This document shows, in pieces, positions 46,873 through 56,827 of a stretch of DNA of 64,000 nucleotides; position 1 is the first letter of the stretch, and each line of letters starts with the position of its first letter. The position numbers were made by a program, and so were the translations under genes. The notes beneath the pieces were generated by a model that worked only from the letters and a program-made list of their open reading frames with translations, was not told where the DNA came from and searched no databases. Source of the DNA: Prevotellaceae bacterium (lineage in GTDB: Bacteria > Bacteroidota > Bacteroidia > Bacteroidales > Bacteroidaceae); assembly GCA_019420585.1 (NCBI GenBank), contig JAHZGX010000027.1, forward strand, positions 1 to 64,000. The letters are read 5' to 3'.

Positions 46873-47892
46873 ATGAGTTGGTTTTCATTCAGCAAAGAGA
46901 TGGCCATGGACTTGGGCACCGCCAACACCATTATCATAAGCAACGGAAAGATAGTGGTAGACGAGCCAAGTGTGGTGGCCTTGAACCGTAGGACGGAGCG
47001 CATGATTGCCGTAGGCGAGAAGGCTAAAATGATGTACGAGAAGACGAACCCCGACATTGAAGCCACCCGTCCTTTGGGCGATGGTGTGATTGCCAACATG
47101 AGTGCCTGCGAGCAGATGATGCGCGGACTGATAAAGATGGTTCACACGGGAGGCTATCTCTTCTCGCCCAGCCTGAAGATGGTAATAGGAGTCCCCAGCG
47201 GAAGCACGCAGGTGGAACTCCACGCCGTACGCGACTGCGCTGAGCATGCAGGTGCCAGGGAGGTATACCTGATATACGAGCCTATGGCAGCCGCCATAGG
47301 CATCGGCTTGGACGTGCTTGCTCCGGAAGGCAATATGATAGTTGACATAGGTGGCGGAAGTACAGAAATCGCCGTCATCAGCCTTGGCGGCCTGGTAGTG
47401 AACAAAAGCCTGCGCATCGCCGGAGACGAATTGACAGCAGACATACAGGAATACATGAGTCGCCAACACAACGTGAAGGTGAGTGAGAGAATGGCCGAGC
47501 GCATCAAAATTCATGTAGGTGCAGCACAGACAGACCTTGGCGACGAGGCTCCGGAGGACTATGTAGTATACGGTCCCAACAAGATTACAGGCCTACCCAT
47601 GGAAGTTCCTGTATGTTATCAGGAGATTGCGCACTGCCTAGAGAAGACTTTGGCCAAGATAGAAGCCGCCGTACTGGCCGCTTTGGAGGAGACTCCACCA
47701 GAGTTGTATGCCGACATCGTGAAGAACGGAATCTGGCTGAGTGGAGGCGGAGCGTTGCTTCGTGGACTCGGCAAACGGCTGACTGACAAGATTAACATTA
47801 AGTTTCACGTGGCCGAAGATCCTTTGCACAGCGTAGCCAAGGGTACGGGCATCGCGTTGAAAAACATACAGAACTTCTCCTTCTTGATGTAA
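46873..47892 (+). CDS. mreB: Rod shape-determining protein MreB
   Basis: Actin homologue that guides lateral wall synthesis. 339 residues with the phosphate-1 motif MDLGTANTIII, 'VPSGSTQVELHAVRDCAEHAGAREVYLIYEPMAAAIG', phosphate-2 'NMIVDIGGGSTEIAVISLGG' and adenosine motif 'IWLSGGGALLRGLGKRL'. Complete and typical. Followed after 10 bases by mreC. Confidence 0.96.
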   Translation: MSWFSFSKEMAMDLGTANTIIISNGKIVVDEPSVVALNRRTERMIAVGEKAKMMYEKTNPDIEATRPLGDGVIANMSACEQMMRGLIKMVHTGGYLFSPSLKMVIGVPSGSTQVELHAVRDCAEHAGAREVYLIYEPMAAAIGIGLDVLAPEGNMIVDIGGGSTEIAVISLGGLVVNKSLRIAGDELTADIQEYMSRQHNVKVSERMAERIKIHVGAAQTDLGDEAPEDYVVYGPNKITGLPMEVPVCYQEIAHCLEKTLAKIEAAVLAALEETPPELYADIVKNGIWLSGGGALLRGLGKRLTDKINIKFHVAEDPLHSVAKGTGIALKNIQNFSFLM

Positions 47893-47902
47893 TTACGAAA
47901 CA

Positions 47903-48736
47903 TTGGGAGAGTTTGCCAACAGATTTTTCAAACACATCCACTGGGGGATATTCCTAATATTGGAAGCCCTCAGTGGATTCCTGCTATTCCATTTCAATAG
48001 TTACCAAGGAAGTGTATGGTTCACACAGGCCAACTCCATAGCGGCAGCCATAATGGAATGGGAGGCACAGGTATTGTCATATATACACCTCACCAAGCAG
48101 AACCAATACCTGACGCAGCGAAACGTAGTGCTGCAATACAACATGGACATCATGCGCCGCGAACTTGACAGCCTGTGCCATGAACCATCATACACGGAAC
48201 TGGCCGAGGGCAAGATGACCGAAGAGTTACACCTGATACCAGCTAAAGTAATAGCAAACAGCGTGCACAAAAAAGACAATTATCTTACCATCAACGTTGG
48301 GCGAAAGCATGGTGTCAAGCCAGAAATGGGCGTTGTAAGCGGCACTGGAGTTGTAGGTATCGTGAACAAGGTGACAGACCATTATGCTTTGGTCATGTCT
48401 GTACTCAACAGCCAGTCTAACATCAGTTGTCGACTCCGCGGCACAAGTTACTTTGGTTACCTGAAATGGAACGGAGGAAATCCATTGCATGCCAGTATGG
48501 ATGATGTACCACGGCACGCACGGATACACAATGGCGACATCGTGGAAACCAGCGGATATAGCAATGTATTCCCTCCTGGACTTTTCTTGGGAAAAGTAGC
48601 GCTGGTGCATGACAGCCCTGATGGTATGGCCTACCGTTTGGAAGTGCAGATGAGTACAGACCTTTCCTGCATCAGGGATGTCTGCGTGGTAGTCTACGAG
48701 AATAAGGAGGAACTTGATTCGCTGGCCATACATTAG
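47903..48736 (+). CDS. mreC: Rod shape-determining protein MreC
   Basis: Inner-membrane protein linking MreB to the elongasome. 277 residues with an N-terminal membrane segment (WGIFLILEALSGFLLFHF), the family opening 'FNSYQGSVWFTQAN', a coiled coil, and beta domains with 'NVGRKHGVKPEMGVVSGTGVVGIV'. No ATG fits the family start; the TTG at 47903, 10 bases past the mreB stop, gives the expected N-terminus, so a TTG start is proposed. Confidence 0.9.
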   Translation: MGEFANRFFKHIHWGIFLILEALSGFLLFHFNSYQGSVWFTQANSIAAAIMEWEAQVLSYIHLTKQNQYLTQRNVVLQYNMDIMRRELDSLCHEPSYTELAEGKMTEELHLIPAKVIANSVHKKDNYLTINVGRKHGVKPEMGVVSGTGVVGIVNKVTDHYALVMSVLNSQSNISCRLRGTSYFGYLKWNGGNPLHASMDDVPRHARIHNGDIVETSGYSNVFPPGLFLGKVALVHDSPDGMAYRLEVQMSTDLSCIRDVCVVVYENKEELDSLAIH

Positions 48737-48823
48737 ACAGAGGCTATATCTGACACGGAACAAGACCTGTTACATTCCACTTCACTCAAACATGCAAGGC
48801 AGAAAGTTAGTACGCATCCGGAT

Positions 48824-49330
48824 ATGATACAGACACAACTGAAAAGAATGGTACAGATGCTTTTGCTTCTGGCTCTACAGGTTCTCATTCTGAACCACAT
48901 GACCTTTTGGGGCATGGGGACACCCATGATAGGTACACTGCTGCTGGTCTATATGCCCATGGGGACATCACGTTCAGCAACTTTGATATGGGGATTCTGC
49001 ATGGGGCTGGCCACCGACATATTCTCCAACACACCTGGTCTGGGAAGCGCGTCCATGACCATGGCCGCCATGTTTCAGCCTACTTTGTTAAACATGCAAG
49101 CACCCAAGGATGCACAGGAAAGCCTCATACCCACCTATCTGTCAATGGGAATATGGAACCATGTGCGTTACATTTTCACTCTTTTCCTCGTCCATCACAC
49201 GGTCTATTTCCTGCTGGAGACCTTCTCCACCGCACATATTGTCCTGGCCGGCCAACATCTTTTAAGCAGTCTGGCCACCTCACTCTTACTGGCTTACTCA
49301 CTTGAGACTTTAAGGAATCCCAATCGCTAA
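48824..49330 (+). CDS. mreD: Rod shape-determining protein MreD
   Basis: 168 residues, five or so membrane segments (MLLLLALQVLILNHM, TLLLVYMPMG, IFTLFLVHHTVYFLLETF). Sequence is poorly conserved; position between mreC and the class B PBP, size and topology identify it. The 87-base gap after mreC is longer than the other gaps in this operon and holds no recognisable feature. Confidence 0.85.
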   Translation: MIQTQLKRMVQMLLLLALQVLILNHMTFWGMGTPMIGTLLLVYMPMGTSRSATLIWGFCMGLATDIFSNTPGLGSASMTMAAMFQPTLLNMQAPKDAQESLIPTYLSMGIWNHVRYIFTLFLVHHTVYFLLETFSTAHIVLAGQHLLSSLATSLLLAYSLETLRNPNR

Positions 49331-49350
49331 TCCCCTCCTGCATTCTCCAC

Positions 49351-51219
49351 ATGAAGGCAAACTATGAACTGGAAAAACGCAAATACGTACTCGGCTCTAT
49401 AGCCGTGGGCATTGTGATAGTATATTTGGTTCGTCTGTTTGCCTTGCAGATGCTCAGCGATGACTTCAAACACAATGCAGACTCCAATGCCTTCCTGCGA
49501 CGCATCTTGTATCCGGCTCGCGGCATAATCACCGACCGAAACGGCAAACTTTTGGTATACAATCAGCCAGCCTATGATCTCATGGTGGTAATGACCGAGC
49601 AGCAAGGCATAGATACACTCGACCTATGCAAAAGCCTTGGCATCACCCGTGAATGGTACGAAAGGCGCATGGAGGAAATAAAAGATTCGCGTAAGACCCC
49701 CGGATACAGCCGCTATACACAGCAACTTTTTATGAACCAATTGTCGGCAGAAGAATGCAGCCGGTTCCAAGAAAAGATGTTCCGCTTCCCCGGATTCTAT
49801 ATCCAGAAACGCAGCATACGTCAATACAGATACCCTTATGCAGCACAAGTACTGGGAGATGTGGGCGAAGTCAGTTCTAGCGAACTTGAGGCCGATGACT
49901 ATTACCGACTGGGAGATTATTCCGGCAAGCAAGGAGTGGAACGCTCTTACGAGTATTTGCTACGCGGAGAGAAAGGTACAGAAATACTGCTTCGAGATGC
50001 ACGTGGGCGCATTAAGGGACATTACATGAACGGGCAGTTTGACAACGCACCCATTCCAGGCAAGAATCTGACACTCAGCATCGATTTAGACCTTCAAGCA
50101 CTAGGTGAAAGGCTGATGACAGGCAAGAAAGGAAGCATCGTAGCCATAGATCCAACCACAGGAGAAATTCTCTGCATGGTGTCAAGTCCCACCTATGACC
50201 CACGCATACTGGTTGGAAGGCAACGCGGACGGAGTCACGCTATGCTTAGTCAGGACACCAGGCACCCCCTGCTCAACCGTGCCATCATGGGACAATATCC
50301 GCCTGGCTCCACATTCAAGACAAGCCAGGGGCTTACCTTCCTGCAAGAGGGAATCATCACTCCTGCCACTTCTTTCCCATGCAGTCACGGTTTTCACTTC
50401 GGACGGCTCACGGTAAAATGCCATGGACACGGTTCTCCCCTTCCACTCGCACCTGCCATTGCCACATCATGCAACGGCTATTTTTGCTGGGGGCTATATT
50501 ATATGTTCAGCAACCGACACAAGTACCGCAATGTGCAGGATGCCATGACCCGATGGAAAGATTACATGGTATCTATGGGCTTTGGCTACAAACTTGGCAT
50601 TGACCTGCCGGGAGAAAAACGTGGCATGATACCCAATGCACAGTTTTACGACAAGGCATATAAGGGCAGTTGGAATGGACTTACGGTCATCAGTATCTCC
50701 ATCGGACAGGGAGAAGTAAACCTGACTCCACTCCAGATAGCCAATCTGGGAGCCACCATTGCCAACCGCGGTTATTATTACGTGCCGCATATCGTACGGC
50801 AAATCCAGGATACCCCATTGGACACACTTTACACGCACAAGCACTACACCATGGTGGAAAGCCAGCACTACGAAACCGTAGTGGAGGGAATGAGGCGCTC
50901 TGTGCTGGGAGGCACCTGCCGTGCAGCCAACAATCCATGGTATGAGGTATGCGGAAAGACAGGAACGGCTCAAAACCCACACGGCCAAGACCATAGCGTA
51001 TTTATGGGTTTCGCTCCACGTGACATCCCTAAGATAGCCATCTGCGTATACGTAGAAAATGGCGGATGGGGAGCAAATTACGGTGTCCCCATTGGTGCAC
51101 TCATGATGGAGCAATACATCAACGGGCATCTTTCACCCGAGAGCGAGCACAAGGCAGAAACCTTCCAAAACAAATACCTTTACACTCCTTACCTCTATGA
51201 TGCTTCAAAGAATGACTGA
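49351..51219 (+). CDS. mrdA: Penicillin-binding protein 2 (elongasome transpeptidase)
   Basis: Class B PBP for lateral wall synthesis. 622 residues; N-terminal membrane segment (GSIAVGIVIVYLVRLFALQML), 'NAFLRRILYPARGIITDRNGKLLVYN', and transpeptidase motifs: S320 in YPPGSTFKTSQG, SCN in ATSCNGYF, and CGKTGTAQNP. No PASTA domain. Its 3' end overlaps rodA by eight bases. Confidence 0.95.
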   Translation: MKANYELEKRKYVLGSIAVGIVIVYLVRLFALQMLSDDFKHNADSNAFLRRILYPARGIITDRNGKLLVYNQPAYDLMVVMTEQQGIDTLDLCKSLGITREWYERRMEEIKDSRKTPGYSRYTQQLFMNQLSAEECSRFQEKMFRFPGFYIQKRSIRQYRYPYAAQVLGDVGEVSSSELEADDYYRLGDYSGKQGVERSYEYLLRGEKGTEILLRDARGRIKGHYMNGQFDNAPIPGKNLTLSIDLDLQALGERLMTGKKGSIVAIDPTTGEILCMVSSPTYDPRILVGRQRGRSHAMLSQDTRHPLLNRAIMGQYPPGSTFKTSQGLTFLQEGIITPATSFPCSHGFHFGRLTVKCHGHGSPLPLAPAIATSCNGYFCWGLYYMFSNRHKYRNVQDAMTRWKDYMVSMGFGYKLGIDLPGEKRGMIPNAQFYDKAYKGSWNGLTVISISIGQGEVNLTPLQIANLGATIANRGYYYVPHIVRQIQDTPLDTLYTHKHYTMVESQHYETVVEGMRRSVLGGTCRAANNPWYEVCGKTGTAQNPHGQDHSVFMGFAPRDIPKIAICVYVENGGWGANYGVPIGALMMEQYINGHLSPESEHKAETFQNKYLYTPYLYDASKND

Positions 51220-52690
51220 CAGCAACAGACGGTCATCCGGACTGATACAATCCATTGATTGGGTTACCATATGCCTATACATGGCATTGCTTGCGCTGGG
51301 ATGGATGAGCGTGTGCGGTGCCAGTTACGATTTCGAACAGGGTTATAATTTCCTGGATTTCTCCACACGCAGCGGCATGCAGATTGTATGGATCGGCACA
51401 TCCATCCTGTTGGGTGGAATCATACTGATGACTGATGACAGGCTCATAGAATCCATGTCCTATTTTCTCTATCTCTTTATGCTTTGCCTGCTGTTTGTCA
51501 CTCCATTCCTGGCACACGACATCAAGGGCTCACTTTCCTGGATTAAAATAGGATCTTTCAGCATTCAACCTGCCGAGTTTGCCAAGTTCGCTACTGCTCT
51601 GTGCGTGGCCAAGGTGATGAACTCTTACGGATTTGACATGTCACGCTGGCGTGATTTCCTCCTGTGCACTGCCATCATTGTGCTTCCCATGGGACTGATT
51701 ATCATACAGAAGGAGACAGGTAGCGCACTTGTGTATGCCAGTTTCTTCCTCATGCTCTATCGTGAAGGCATGCCCGGAGGCATTCTCTTTGCAGGTGTAT
51801 CTGCCGTAGTCTACTTCGTGGTGGGAGTACGCTTCTCCGAGGACAGCATCTGGCCGGGAGCACCTGCTTCATTGGGAACCTCACTGGTGCTTATCCTTGT
51901 TCATTTATTCTCTGTCCTGCTTATCAAGGCATACACGCCCAACCGGCGCGTAACCCGGAACATACTTTGGTACGGGTTGACGGCCGAAGCCGCCGCATTA
52001 CTTTTCTGCCTTTACGTCATCCCCTTCGATGTCACCTGGGTTTTCCTATCCGTATGCGTGGTTATGATAATATACCTGATATGGCTCTGCCTGCGTGATC
52101 AACTGATGCGTTACCTCTACATAGCCTTGTTTGCCATTGGCAGTCTTGCCTTCTTCTATTCTGCGAACTTCGTACTGAACAATGTAATGGAACCTCATCA
52201 GCAGACACGCATACGCGTGCTGCTAGGACTGGAAGATGACCCTCGAGGTGCCGGATACAACGTGATACAAGCCAAGATAGCCATCGGTTCAGGCGGACTG
52301 CGTGGCAAGGGATTCCTCAATGGCACGCAGACAAAACTCCGCTACGTACCGGAACAAGACACTGATTTTATCTTCTGCACAGTAGGTGAAGAAGAAGGCT
52401 TCATGGGCTGTGCCGTGGTACTAGGCCTGTTTCTGGCACTCATACTGCGGCTCATCCATCTGGCAGAACGCCAGCCATACACCTTCGGACGTGTCTACGG
52501 CTATTGTGCCATGAGTGTTTTCCTGTTCCATGTCTTCATCAACGTGGGCATGGTACTTGGATTGACGCCCGTCATAGGCATACCACTGCCCTTTTTCAGT
52601 TACGGAGGATCATCACTCTGGGGATTCACCATCCTGCTCTTCATCATGTTGCGCATCGATGCGGGCAGGATTCGCATGCAGCATCGCTAA
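51212..52690 (+). CDS. rodA: Rod-shape glycosyltransferase RodA
   Basis: SEDS-family lipid II polymerase working with PBP2. 492 residues, about ten membrane segments. Family marks: 'SLSWIKIGSFSIQPAEFAKFATALCVAKV' and 'GLTPVIGIPLPFFSYGGSSLWGFTILLFIML'. The insert with extra membrane segments between residues 200 and 310 is usual in Bacteroidota. The ATG at 51212 overlaps the end of the PBP2 gene; an ATG at 51197 is also in frame. Ends one base from the convergent gldH. Confidence 0.94.
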   Translation: MTDSNRRSSGLIQSIDWVTICLYMALLALGWMSVCGASYDFEQGYNFLDFSTRSGMQIVWIGTSILLGGIILMTDDRLIESMSYFLYLFMLCLLFVTPFLAHDIKGSLSWIKIGSFSIQPAEFAKFATALCVAKVMNSYGFDMSRWRDFLLCTAIIVLPMGLIIIQKETGSALVYASFFLMLYREGMPGGILFAGVSAVVYFVVGVRFSEDSIWPGAPASLGTSLVLILVHLFSVLLIKAYTPNRRVTRNILWYGLTAEAAALLFCLYVIPFDVTWVFLSVCVVMIIYLIWLCLRDQLMRYLYIALFAIGSLAFFYSANFVLNNVMEPHQQTRIRVLLGLEDDPRGAGYNVIQAKIAIGSGGLRGKGFLNGTQTKLRYVPEQDTDFIFCTVGEEEGFMGCAVVLGLFLALILRLIHLAERQPYTFGRVYGYCAMSVFLFHVFINVGMVLGLTPVIGIPLPFFSYGGSSLWGFTILLFIMLRIDAGRIRMQHR

Positions 52691-52691
52691 G

Positions 52692-53171
52692 TCACTGGCT
52701 CGCCGCTCTTCCTCCGTATATTCTCAGCCCTATGTCTGTCAACCCTCCTATGGTTTCCTGTGACATCAAATGGTAGAGACGCACTTGGCGGCACGTTTTA
52801 TCAGAATCGCAGAACAGCTCCACTGATGAAGAGGTATATTCCAGCAAGTTTTGCCCGCGTCCGTCAAGCCATCCCAGACTATCAGCCATGCTGATACACA
52901 AAGTATCAGTATGCAACAGATTCGTGACAGAATCCATCTGCTGTACACCTATCCACATACCCGTATAGAAGAAACGGCGAGTTGCACGGAGTTCCACCAT
53001 CAAGTTGCCCCACCCCGTTTCCGTATCAGCGGGCAAGGAAAAGACAATTGTGTCCTGCCTGCCCCACCCTTTCTCCGGAAGTGAGAGAAAGTAATGATAA
53101 CGCGTATCCGACACACAAGAGCACAGCACAAGGGTCACCGCCAGAAGAATTGCGCGGATGCCCATATTCAT
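52692..53171 (-). CDS. gldH: GldH-like lipoprotein
   Basis: A 159-residue predicted lipoprotein, lipobox LCSC near residue 18. The mature part has the pattern I associate with GldH ('YHYFLSLPEKGWGRQDTIVFSLP', a few beta strands). GldH is one of the gliding/type IX secretion accessory lipoproteins but is kept in many non-gliding Bacteroidota. Overlaps the ricT-like gene by four bases. Identification by context (holB, ricT, gldH) plus weak sequence likeness. Confidence 0.72.
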   Translation of the reverse strand: MNMGIRAILLAVTLVLCSCVSDTRYHYFLSLPEKGWGRQDTIVFSLPADTETGWGNLMVELRATRRFFYTGMWIGVQQMDSVTNLLHTDTLCISMADSLGWLDGRGQNLLEYTSSSVELFCDSDKTCRQVRLYHLMSQETIGGLTDIGLRIYGGRAASQ

Positions 53172-54514
53172 GCCTCACTGCCTGAGTTCGGCTCCTTCGA
53201 ACTATTGGAACTTCCAGAACGGACACCACGCTGACGGTTAGGCCGTTCCTGCCTGCGCCTGCTACGATCCTCGCCATTACGTCCTGCTGAGTTCTGAGCG
53301 GTCTGAATACCCCCACCATGCGACTGTTTTCTCGTTTCACGGGGACGTTCTCCCGACTCCTTTTTATCGGCAACTACCTTCTGTGTAGCCTCACCACCTT
53401 CCTTGCGTGGTTTTCCGTTTCCGTTGCCACCGCTCTTTTTTTTCTTCTTCTTTTTCTTGTCAAAGCGGTTCAAGTCCTCCTGAGTGGCCAAGTCCACCGG
53501 GCGGTCAGGCTGCTTGCGTCCTCCTTCCTCCAGACTGTCCGGTTTCTCGCCTCTTTTATTCATCTCAATGATGTCAATTGCACGCTTTGCAGGGATGGTC
53601 ACCAAATTGGATGCCATACGCTTGTCTGTGGAATAAGTAACCATGCCCGAAAGAATGTCACACTTGAAGAAGAAATAGTCACCCTCCATGCTCAGAAGTT
53701 GCACGTCACGTGGAGGCAGTTTCCTGTAAGCCTCCACATATTGATCCACCTCATAATTCATGCAACACTTTAACTTTGCACACTGTCCTGCAAGTTTCTG
53801 CGGATTGCGGCTCAAGTCTTGAAAGCGCGCACTTCCAGTGCCCACACTCACAAAGTTCTTCATCCAGGTGGCGCAACACAATTCGCGTCCGCAAGGCCCA
53901 AAACCGCCTATGCGCCCTGCTTCCTGCCTTGCGCCTATCTGCTTCATCTCTATACGCACATGAAAGGCTTCTGCCAGCACCTTGATAAGCTGACGGAAAT
54001 CAACGCGTCCATCGGCTATATAATAGAAAATCGCCTTGTTACCGTCGCCCTGATACTCCACGTCTCCTATCTTCATCTCAAGCCCCAGGTCTTTGGCAAT
54101 CTGCCGGCTGCGTATCATGGTCTCATGCTCCAGAGCCTTCGACTCCTGATACTTCTCCATGTCCACAGGCCGTGCCTTACGGTAGATGCGACGTATCTCC
54201 TCATTACCTTTAAGGTTGGCCTTCTTCATCTGCAAAGGCACCAGTTTTCCTGTCAGGGTGACTGTACCGATGTCATGACCGGGATTCGATTCCACGGCCA
54301 CCACATCGCCCTTCTCCAGCGGAAGGTTGTTGATATTGTGGAAATAGCCCTTACGAGTATTTTTGAACTGCACTTCCACCAAATCGGTGGTTTCATCGTT
54401 ACCCGGTATGTCAGCCAAATAGTCATAGACATTCAACTGTGCGTAATGACCTATGTGGCATCCCTTCTTGCAGAGCCCGTTTCCGGCACATCCGTTTTTA
54501 TATTTGCGTTCCAT
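53168..54514 (-). CDS. PSP1-domain protein, RicT-like
   Basis: A 448-residue cytoplasmic protein. The PSP1 domain runs to about residue 300, with 'GGFGPCGRELCCATWMKNF' and 'AGQCAKLKCCMNYEVDQY', the cysteine pairs typical of RicT/YaaT. The N-terminus adds three cysteines (CAGNGLCKKGCH), which could hold an iron-sulfur cluster. The last 110 residues are low-complexity and very basic (runs of K, then R/G/S/N), likely disordered and RNA-binding. In Bacillus RicT acts in RNA maturation with other Ric proteins; the role here is inferred. Between holB and gldH. Confidence 0.82.
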   Translation of the reverse strand: MERKYKNGCAGNGLCKKGCHIGHYAQLNVYDYLADIPGNDETTDLVEVQFKNTRKGYFHNINNLPLEKGDVVAVESNPGHDIGTVTLTGKLVPLQMKKANLKGNEEIRRIYRKARPVDMEKYQESKALEHETMIRSRQIAKDLGLEMKIGDVEYQGDGNKAIFYYIADGRVDFRQLIKVLAEAFHVRIEMKQIGARQEAGRIGGFGPCGRELCCATWMKNFVSVGTGSARFQDLSRNPQKLAGQCAKLKCCMNYEVDQYVEAYRKLPPRDVQLLSMEGDYFFFKCDILSGMVTYSTDKRMASNLVTIPAKRAIDIIEMNKRGEKPDSLEEGGRKQPDRPVDLATQEDLNRFDKKKKKKKKSGGNGNGKPRKEGGEATQKVVADKKESGERPRETRKQSHGGGIQTAQNSAGRNGEDRSRRRQERPNRQRGVRSGSSNSSKEPNSGSEA

Positions 54515-54521
54515 AAATATA

Positions 54522-55655
54522 TTATTGTCTGATTAGGATTATCATCTTCAAGGCGAGATCAAAAAAAACCATACGGGCACTTACGTTCTGAACTATGTCC
54601 TTCTGGGCCTGCGACATCTCGTCCATGATGCCTATTACATTCCTTTCGTTGATAAATGGTGCGAAACGTTCGCTGAACTCCCTTTCCTCCCGTGTCTCAT
54701 AAGAAAGCGCGGGCACATGGAAGTTATAAATGAAGTTCTCTCGCAGCAGACGTTGGAAATGCACCAGCATGCGCTTTTGGCGTTCACGCCCCAAATCTGC
54801 AGCCGACAATGCCCAAAGACGCAGTTCCTTCACCTTGCGTCCATAACAGAGACGCATGAGGTTGACAAAATAAGCATTGAATTCTCTGTCTTCTCCCTTA
54901 GCCTGCACATGCTTGAGAGCCTCGGTGTAATTGCCCTGAACCACGCGTGCCACTTCCTGGGCTTGCGCCGGCGCCACCCCTTCACGCTGCATCAGTGCTT
55001 CGGCCATATCCCGTTCGTCAAGAGGCGGAAGCGTAATGCGCTGAACACGGCTCTGTATGGTACCCAACACAAAATCCGGCCTCAGGCTCACCAGTATGAA
55101 ATGTGTGTACTCGGGAGGTTCTTCAATAAGTTTCAGCAACTTGTTGGCAGGTGCAGCATCCATGCGCTCAGGCAACCACTGAAGTACCACCCTCCGTCCG
55201 CCCTGACTGGGTTTGAGCGACAAGCATTGCTGCAGACGGTCACTTTCCTGCACATAATGTGTCATCTGCTGGTTCTCCGCCTTGATGTCGGCAAGCCACA
55301 TCTCCTCATCAAAGTAAATGCTCTCCTGCAACTGGCTGCGCCACTGGGGCAGATAATCAACCGATGTAGGCTTGTCGGTACTCTTCGCCTTGCACACCGG
55401 GAAGGAGAAGTGCAGGTCGGGATGCACCCAGTCTGCTGTCATACGACAACCGGCACAAGTCTGGCAAGGACCGTTCTCGTCAGGATACTCACACAACAGG
55501 TGACGAGCCAAAGCAAGTGCCATGGGCATGGCACCAGTTCCCTCACGCCCACATATCATGAGCGCATGGGGTACACGCCCTTCCTGCACCATGCTGAGGA
55601 TATGCTGCTTAGCCTCTTGCTGGCCTATGACATCAGAATACGTTACTGCGTTCAT
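54522..55655 (-). CDS. holB: DNA polymerase III subunit delta'
   Basis: Clamp-loader subunit. 377 residues of AAA+ type: 'IGQQEAKQHILSMVQEGRVPHALMICGREGTGAM' with a P-loop that lacks the lysine, as expected for delta', a zinc site with four cysteines (CEYPDENGPCQTCAGCRM), and 'NKLLKLIEEPPEYTHFILVSLRPDFVLGTIQSRVQRI' with sensor 1. Gap of 35 bases after metF and 7 before the ricT-like gene. Confidence 0.9.
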   Translation of the reverse strand: MNAVTYSDVIGQQEAKQHILSMVQEGRVPHALMICGREGTGAMPMALALARHLLCEYPDENGPCQTCAGCRMTADWVHPDLHFSFPVCKAKSTDKPTSVDYLPQWRSQLQESIYFDEEMWLADIKAENQQMTHYVQESDRLQQCLSLKPSQGGRRVVLQWLPERMDAAPANKLLKLIEEPPEYTHFILVSLRPDFVLGTIQSRVQRITLPPLDERDMAEALMQREGVAPAQAQEVARVVQGNYTEALKHVQAKGEDREFNAYFVNLMRLCYGRKVKELRLWALSAADLGRERQKRMLVHFQRLLRENFIYNFHVPALSYETREEREFSERFAPFINERNVIGIMDEMSQAQKDIVQNVSARMVFFDLALKMIILIRQ

Positions 55656-55690
55656 CCTTGCTCGTTGCTCATGTATGCTATGCCCCGGCC

Positions 55691-56644
55691 TCAGTAAATC
55701 TGGCTGGCTATCTGTGCAATGCTGTCAACCGCACTCACAGTGTAAAAATGCAGGCTGCTCACCCCGTATGCCATAAGTTGACGACATTGGTTCACTCCCC
55801 ATTCAATACCCACCTGCTTCACCTCCTGGTCAGTGCGGCACTTGATGGCCTCATGATAAAGTTCCTCAGGCAAGTCACAATGGAAGGTCTTGGGCACCAT
55901 AGTAAGCTGGCTCAACTTTGCCAAAGGCTTGATGCCAGGTATGATGGGGATGTTGATACCTGCTTCACGAGCACGCTCAACGAAACGGAAATACTTCTCG
56001 TTGTCGTAAAAGAGTTGCGTCACAGCATACTCCGCACCTGCCTCAACCTTCATCTTCAAGGCAGTCAAATCCACCTCCATGTTGGCTGCTTCCTCATGTT
56101 TCTCGGGGTAACAGGCCACTCCGAAGTGGAATGGTTCGCCCTTACACTTCATAGCCGTGCCATCCCAAAAATGACCATCATTGAACTTGTTGACCTGTGC
56201 AATGAGTTCCGTGGCATACACAGGGCCATCACCCGTAGGCTTGAAGGTGCTGTCCTCCTTGGCCTTGTCTCCCCTGAGTACCAACAGATCACTGATTCCC
56301 AAGAACTGCAAATCAATGAGCATGTACTCAAGATCCTCCCTGCAATTGCCGCTGCACACGACATGAGGCACCACGGGAAGCCCGTAGCGATGCTGTATGG
56401 AAGCAGCAATGGCAATGGTACCCGGTCGCCTGCGTACACGCTGACGTTGCACAAGCCCATCCTCCAAATCATGGTATACATACTCACTACGGTGGCTTGT
56501 GATGTTGATGTAAAGAGGATTGTACTCCCTCAATTGTTCTATGGTACGGAACAGGTTACCCGTACCACTGCCCTTCAAGGGTGGCAGCACCTCAAAGGAA
56601 AATGCCGTGCCCTGATGGCTGTTTATCATATCCGTTATGCTCAT
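55691..56644 (-). CDS. metF: Methylenetetrahydrofolate reductase
   Basis: Reduces 5,10-methylene-THF to 5-methyl-THF for methionine synthesis. 317 residues; 'FSFEVLPPLKG' with the catalytic Glu near residue 15, 'SDLLVLRGDK' and 'QLFYDNEKYFRFVERAREAGINIPIIPGIKPL' are MetF/FAD-binding motifs. Start at 56644 gives the family length. Probably first gene of an operon with holB, ricT-like and gldH. GTGTAAAATTACAC (56702-56715) upstream is a near-perfect palindrome that could be an operator. Confidence 0.94.
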   Translation of the reverse strand: MSITDMINSHQGTAFSFEVLPPLKGSGTGNLFRTIEQLREYNPLYINITSHRSEYVYHDLEDGLVQRQRVRRRPGTIAIAASIQHRYGLPVVPHVVCSGNCREDLEYMLIDLQFLGISDLLVLRGDKAKEDSTFKPTGDGPVYATELIAQVNKFNDGHFWDGTAMKCKGEPFHFGVACYPEKHEEAANMEVDLTALKMKVEAGAEYAVTQLFYDNEKYFRFVERAREAGINIPIIPGIKPLAKLSQLTMVPKTFHCDLPEELYHEAIKCRTDQEVKQVGIEWGVNQCRQLMAYGVSSLHFYTVSAVDSIAQIASQIY

Positions 56645-56701
56645 TTGGCTGATTCTGTGTGTAGGGCAAAGACATTTAATGGCCACAATGCCCCTAATTG
56701 G

Positions 56702-56715
56702 GTGTAAAATTACAC
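56702..56715. promoter_or_regulatory. Palindrome between divergent metF and ugd
   Basis: GTGTAA-AA-TTACAC, arms of six bases, 58 bases upstream of metF and 42 before the ugd -7 box. A candidate operator; no regulator is recognised nearby. Confidence 0.4.
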
Positions 56716-56756
56716 ATATTCCCGTTATTCTGCAAACATTAAATTCCGAAAAGACT

Positions 56757-56764
56757 TATCTTTG
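56757..56764 (+). promoter_or_regulatory. -7 box of ugd
   Basis: TATCTTTG, 64 bases before the start of the UDP-glucose dehydrogenase gene. No clear -33 element. Confidence 0.45.
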
Positions 56765-56827
56765 CAGTAGGCGTGCCAGCAGGATGCTACTGGCGGAAAA
56801 GCGCGGGAAAGAAAAAAGACAACACAC

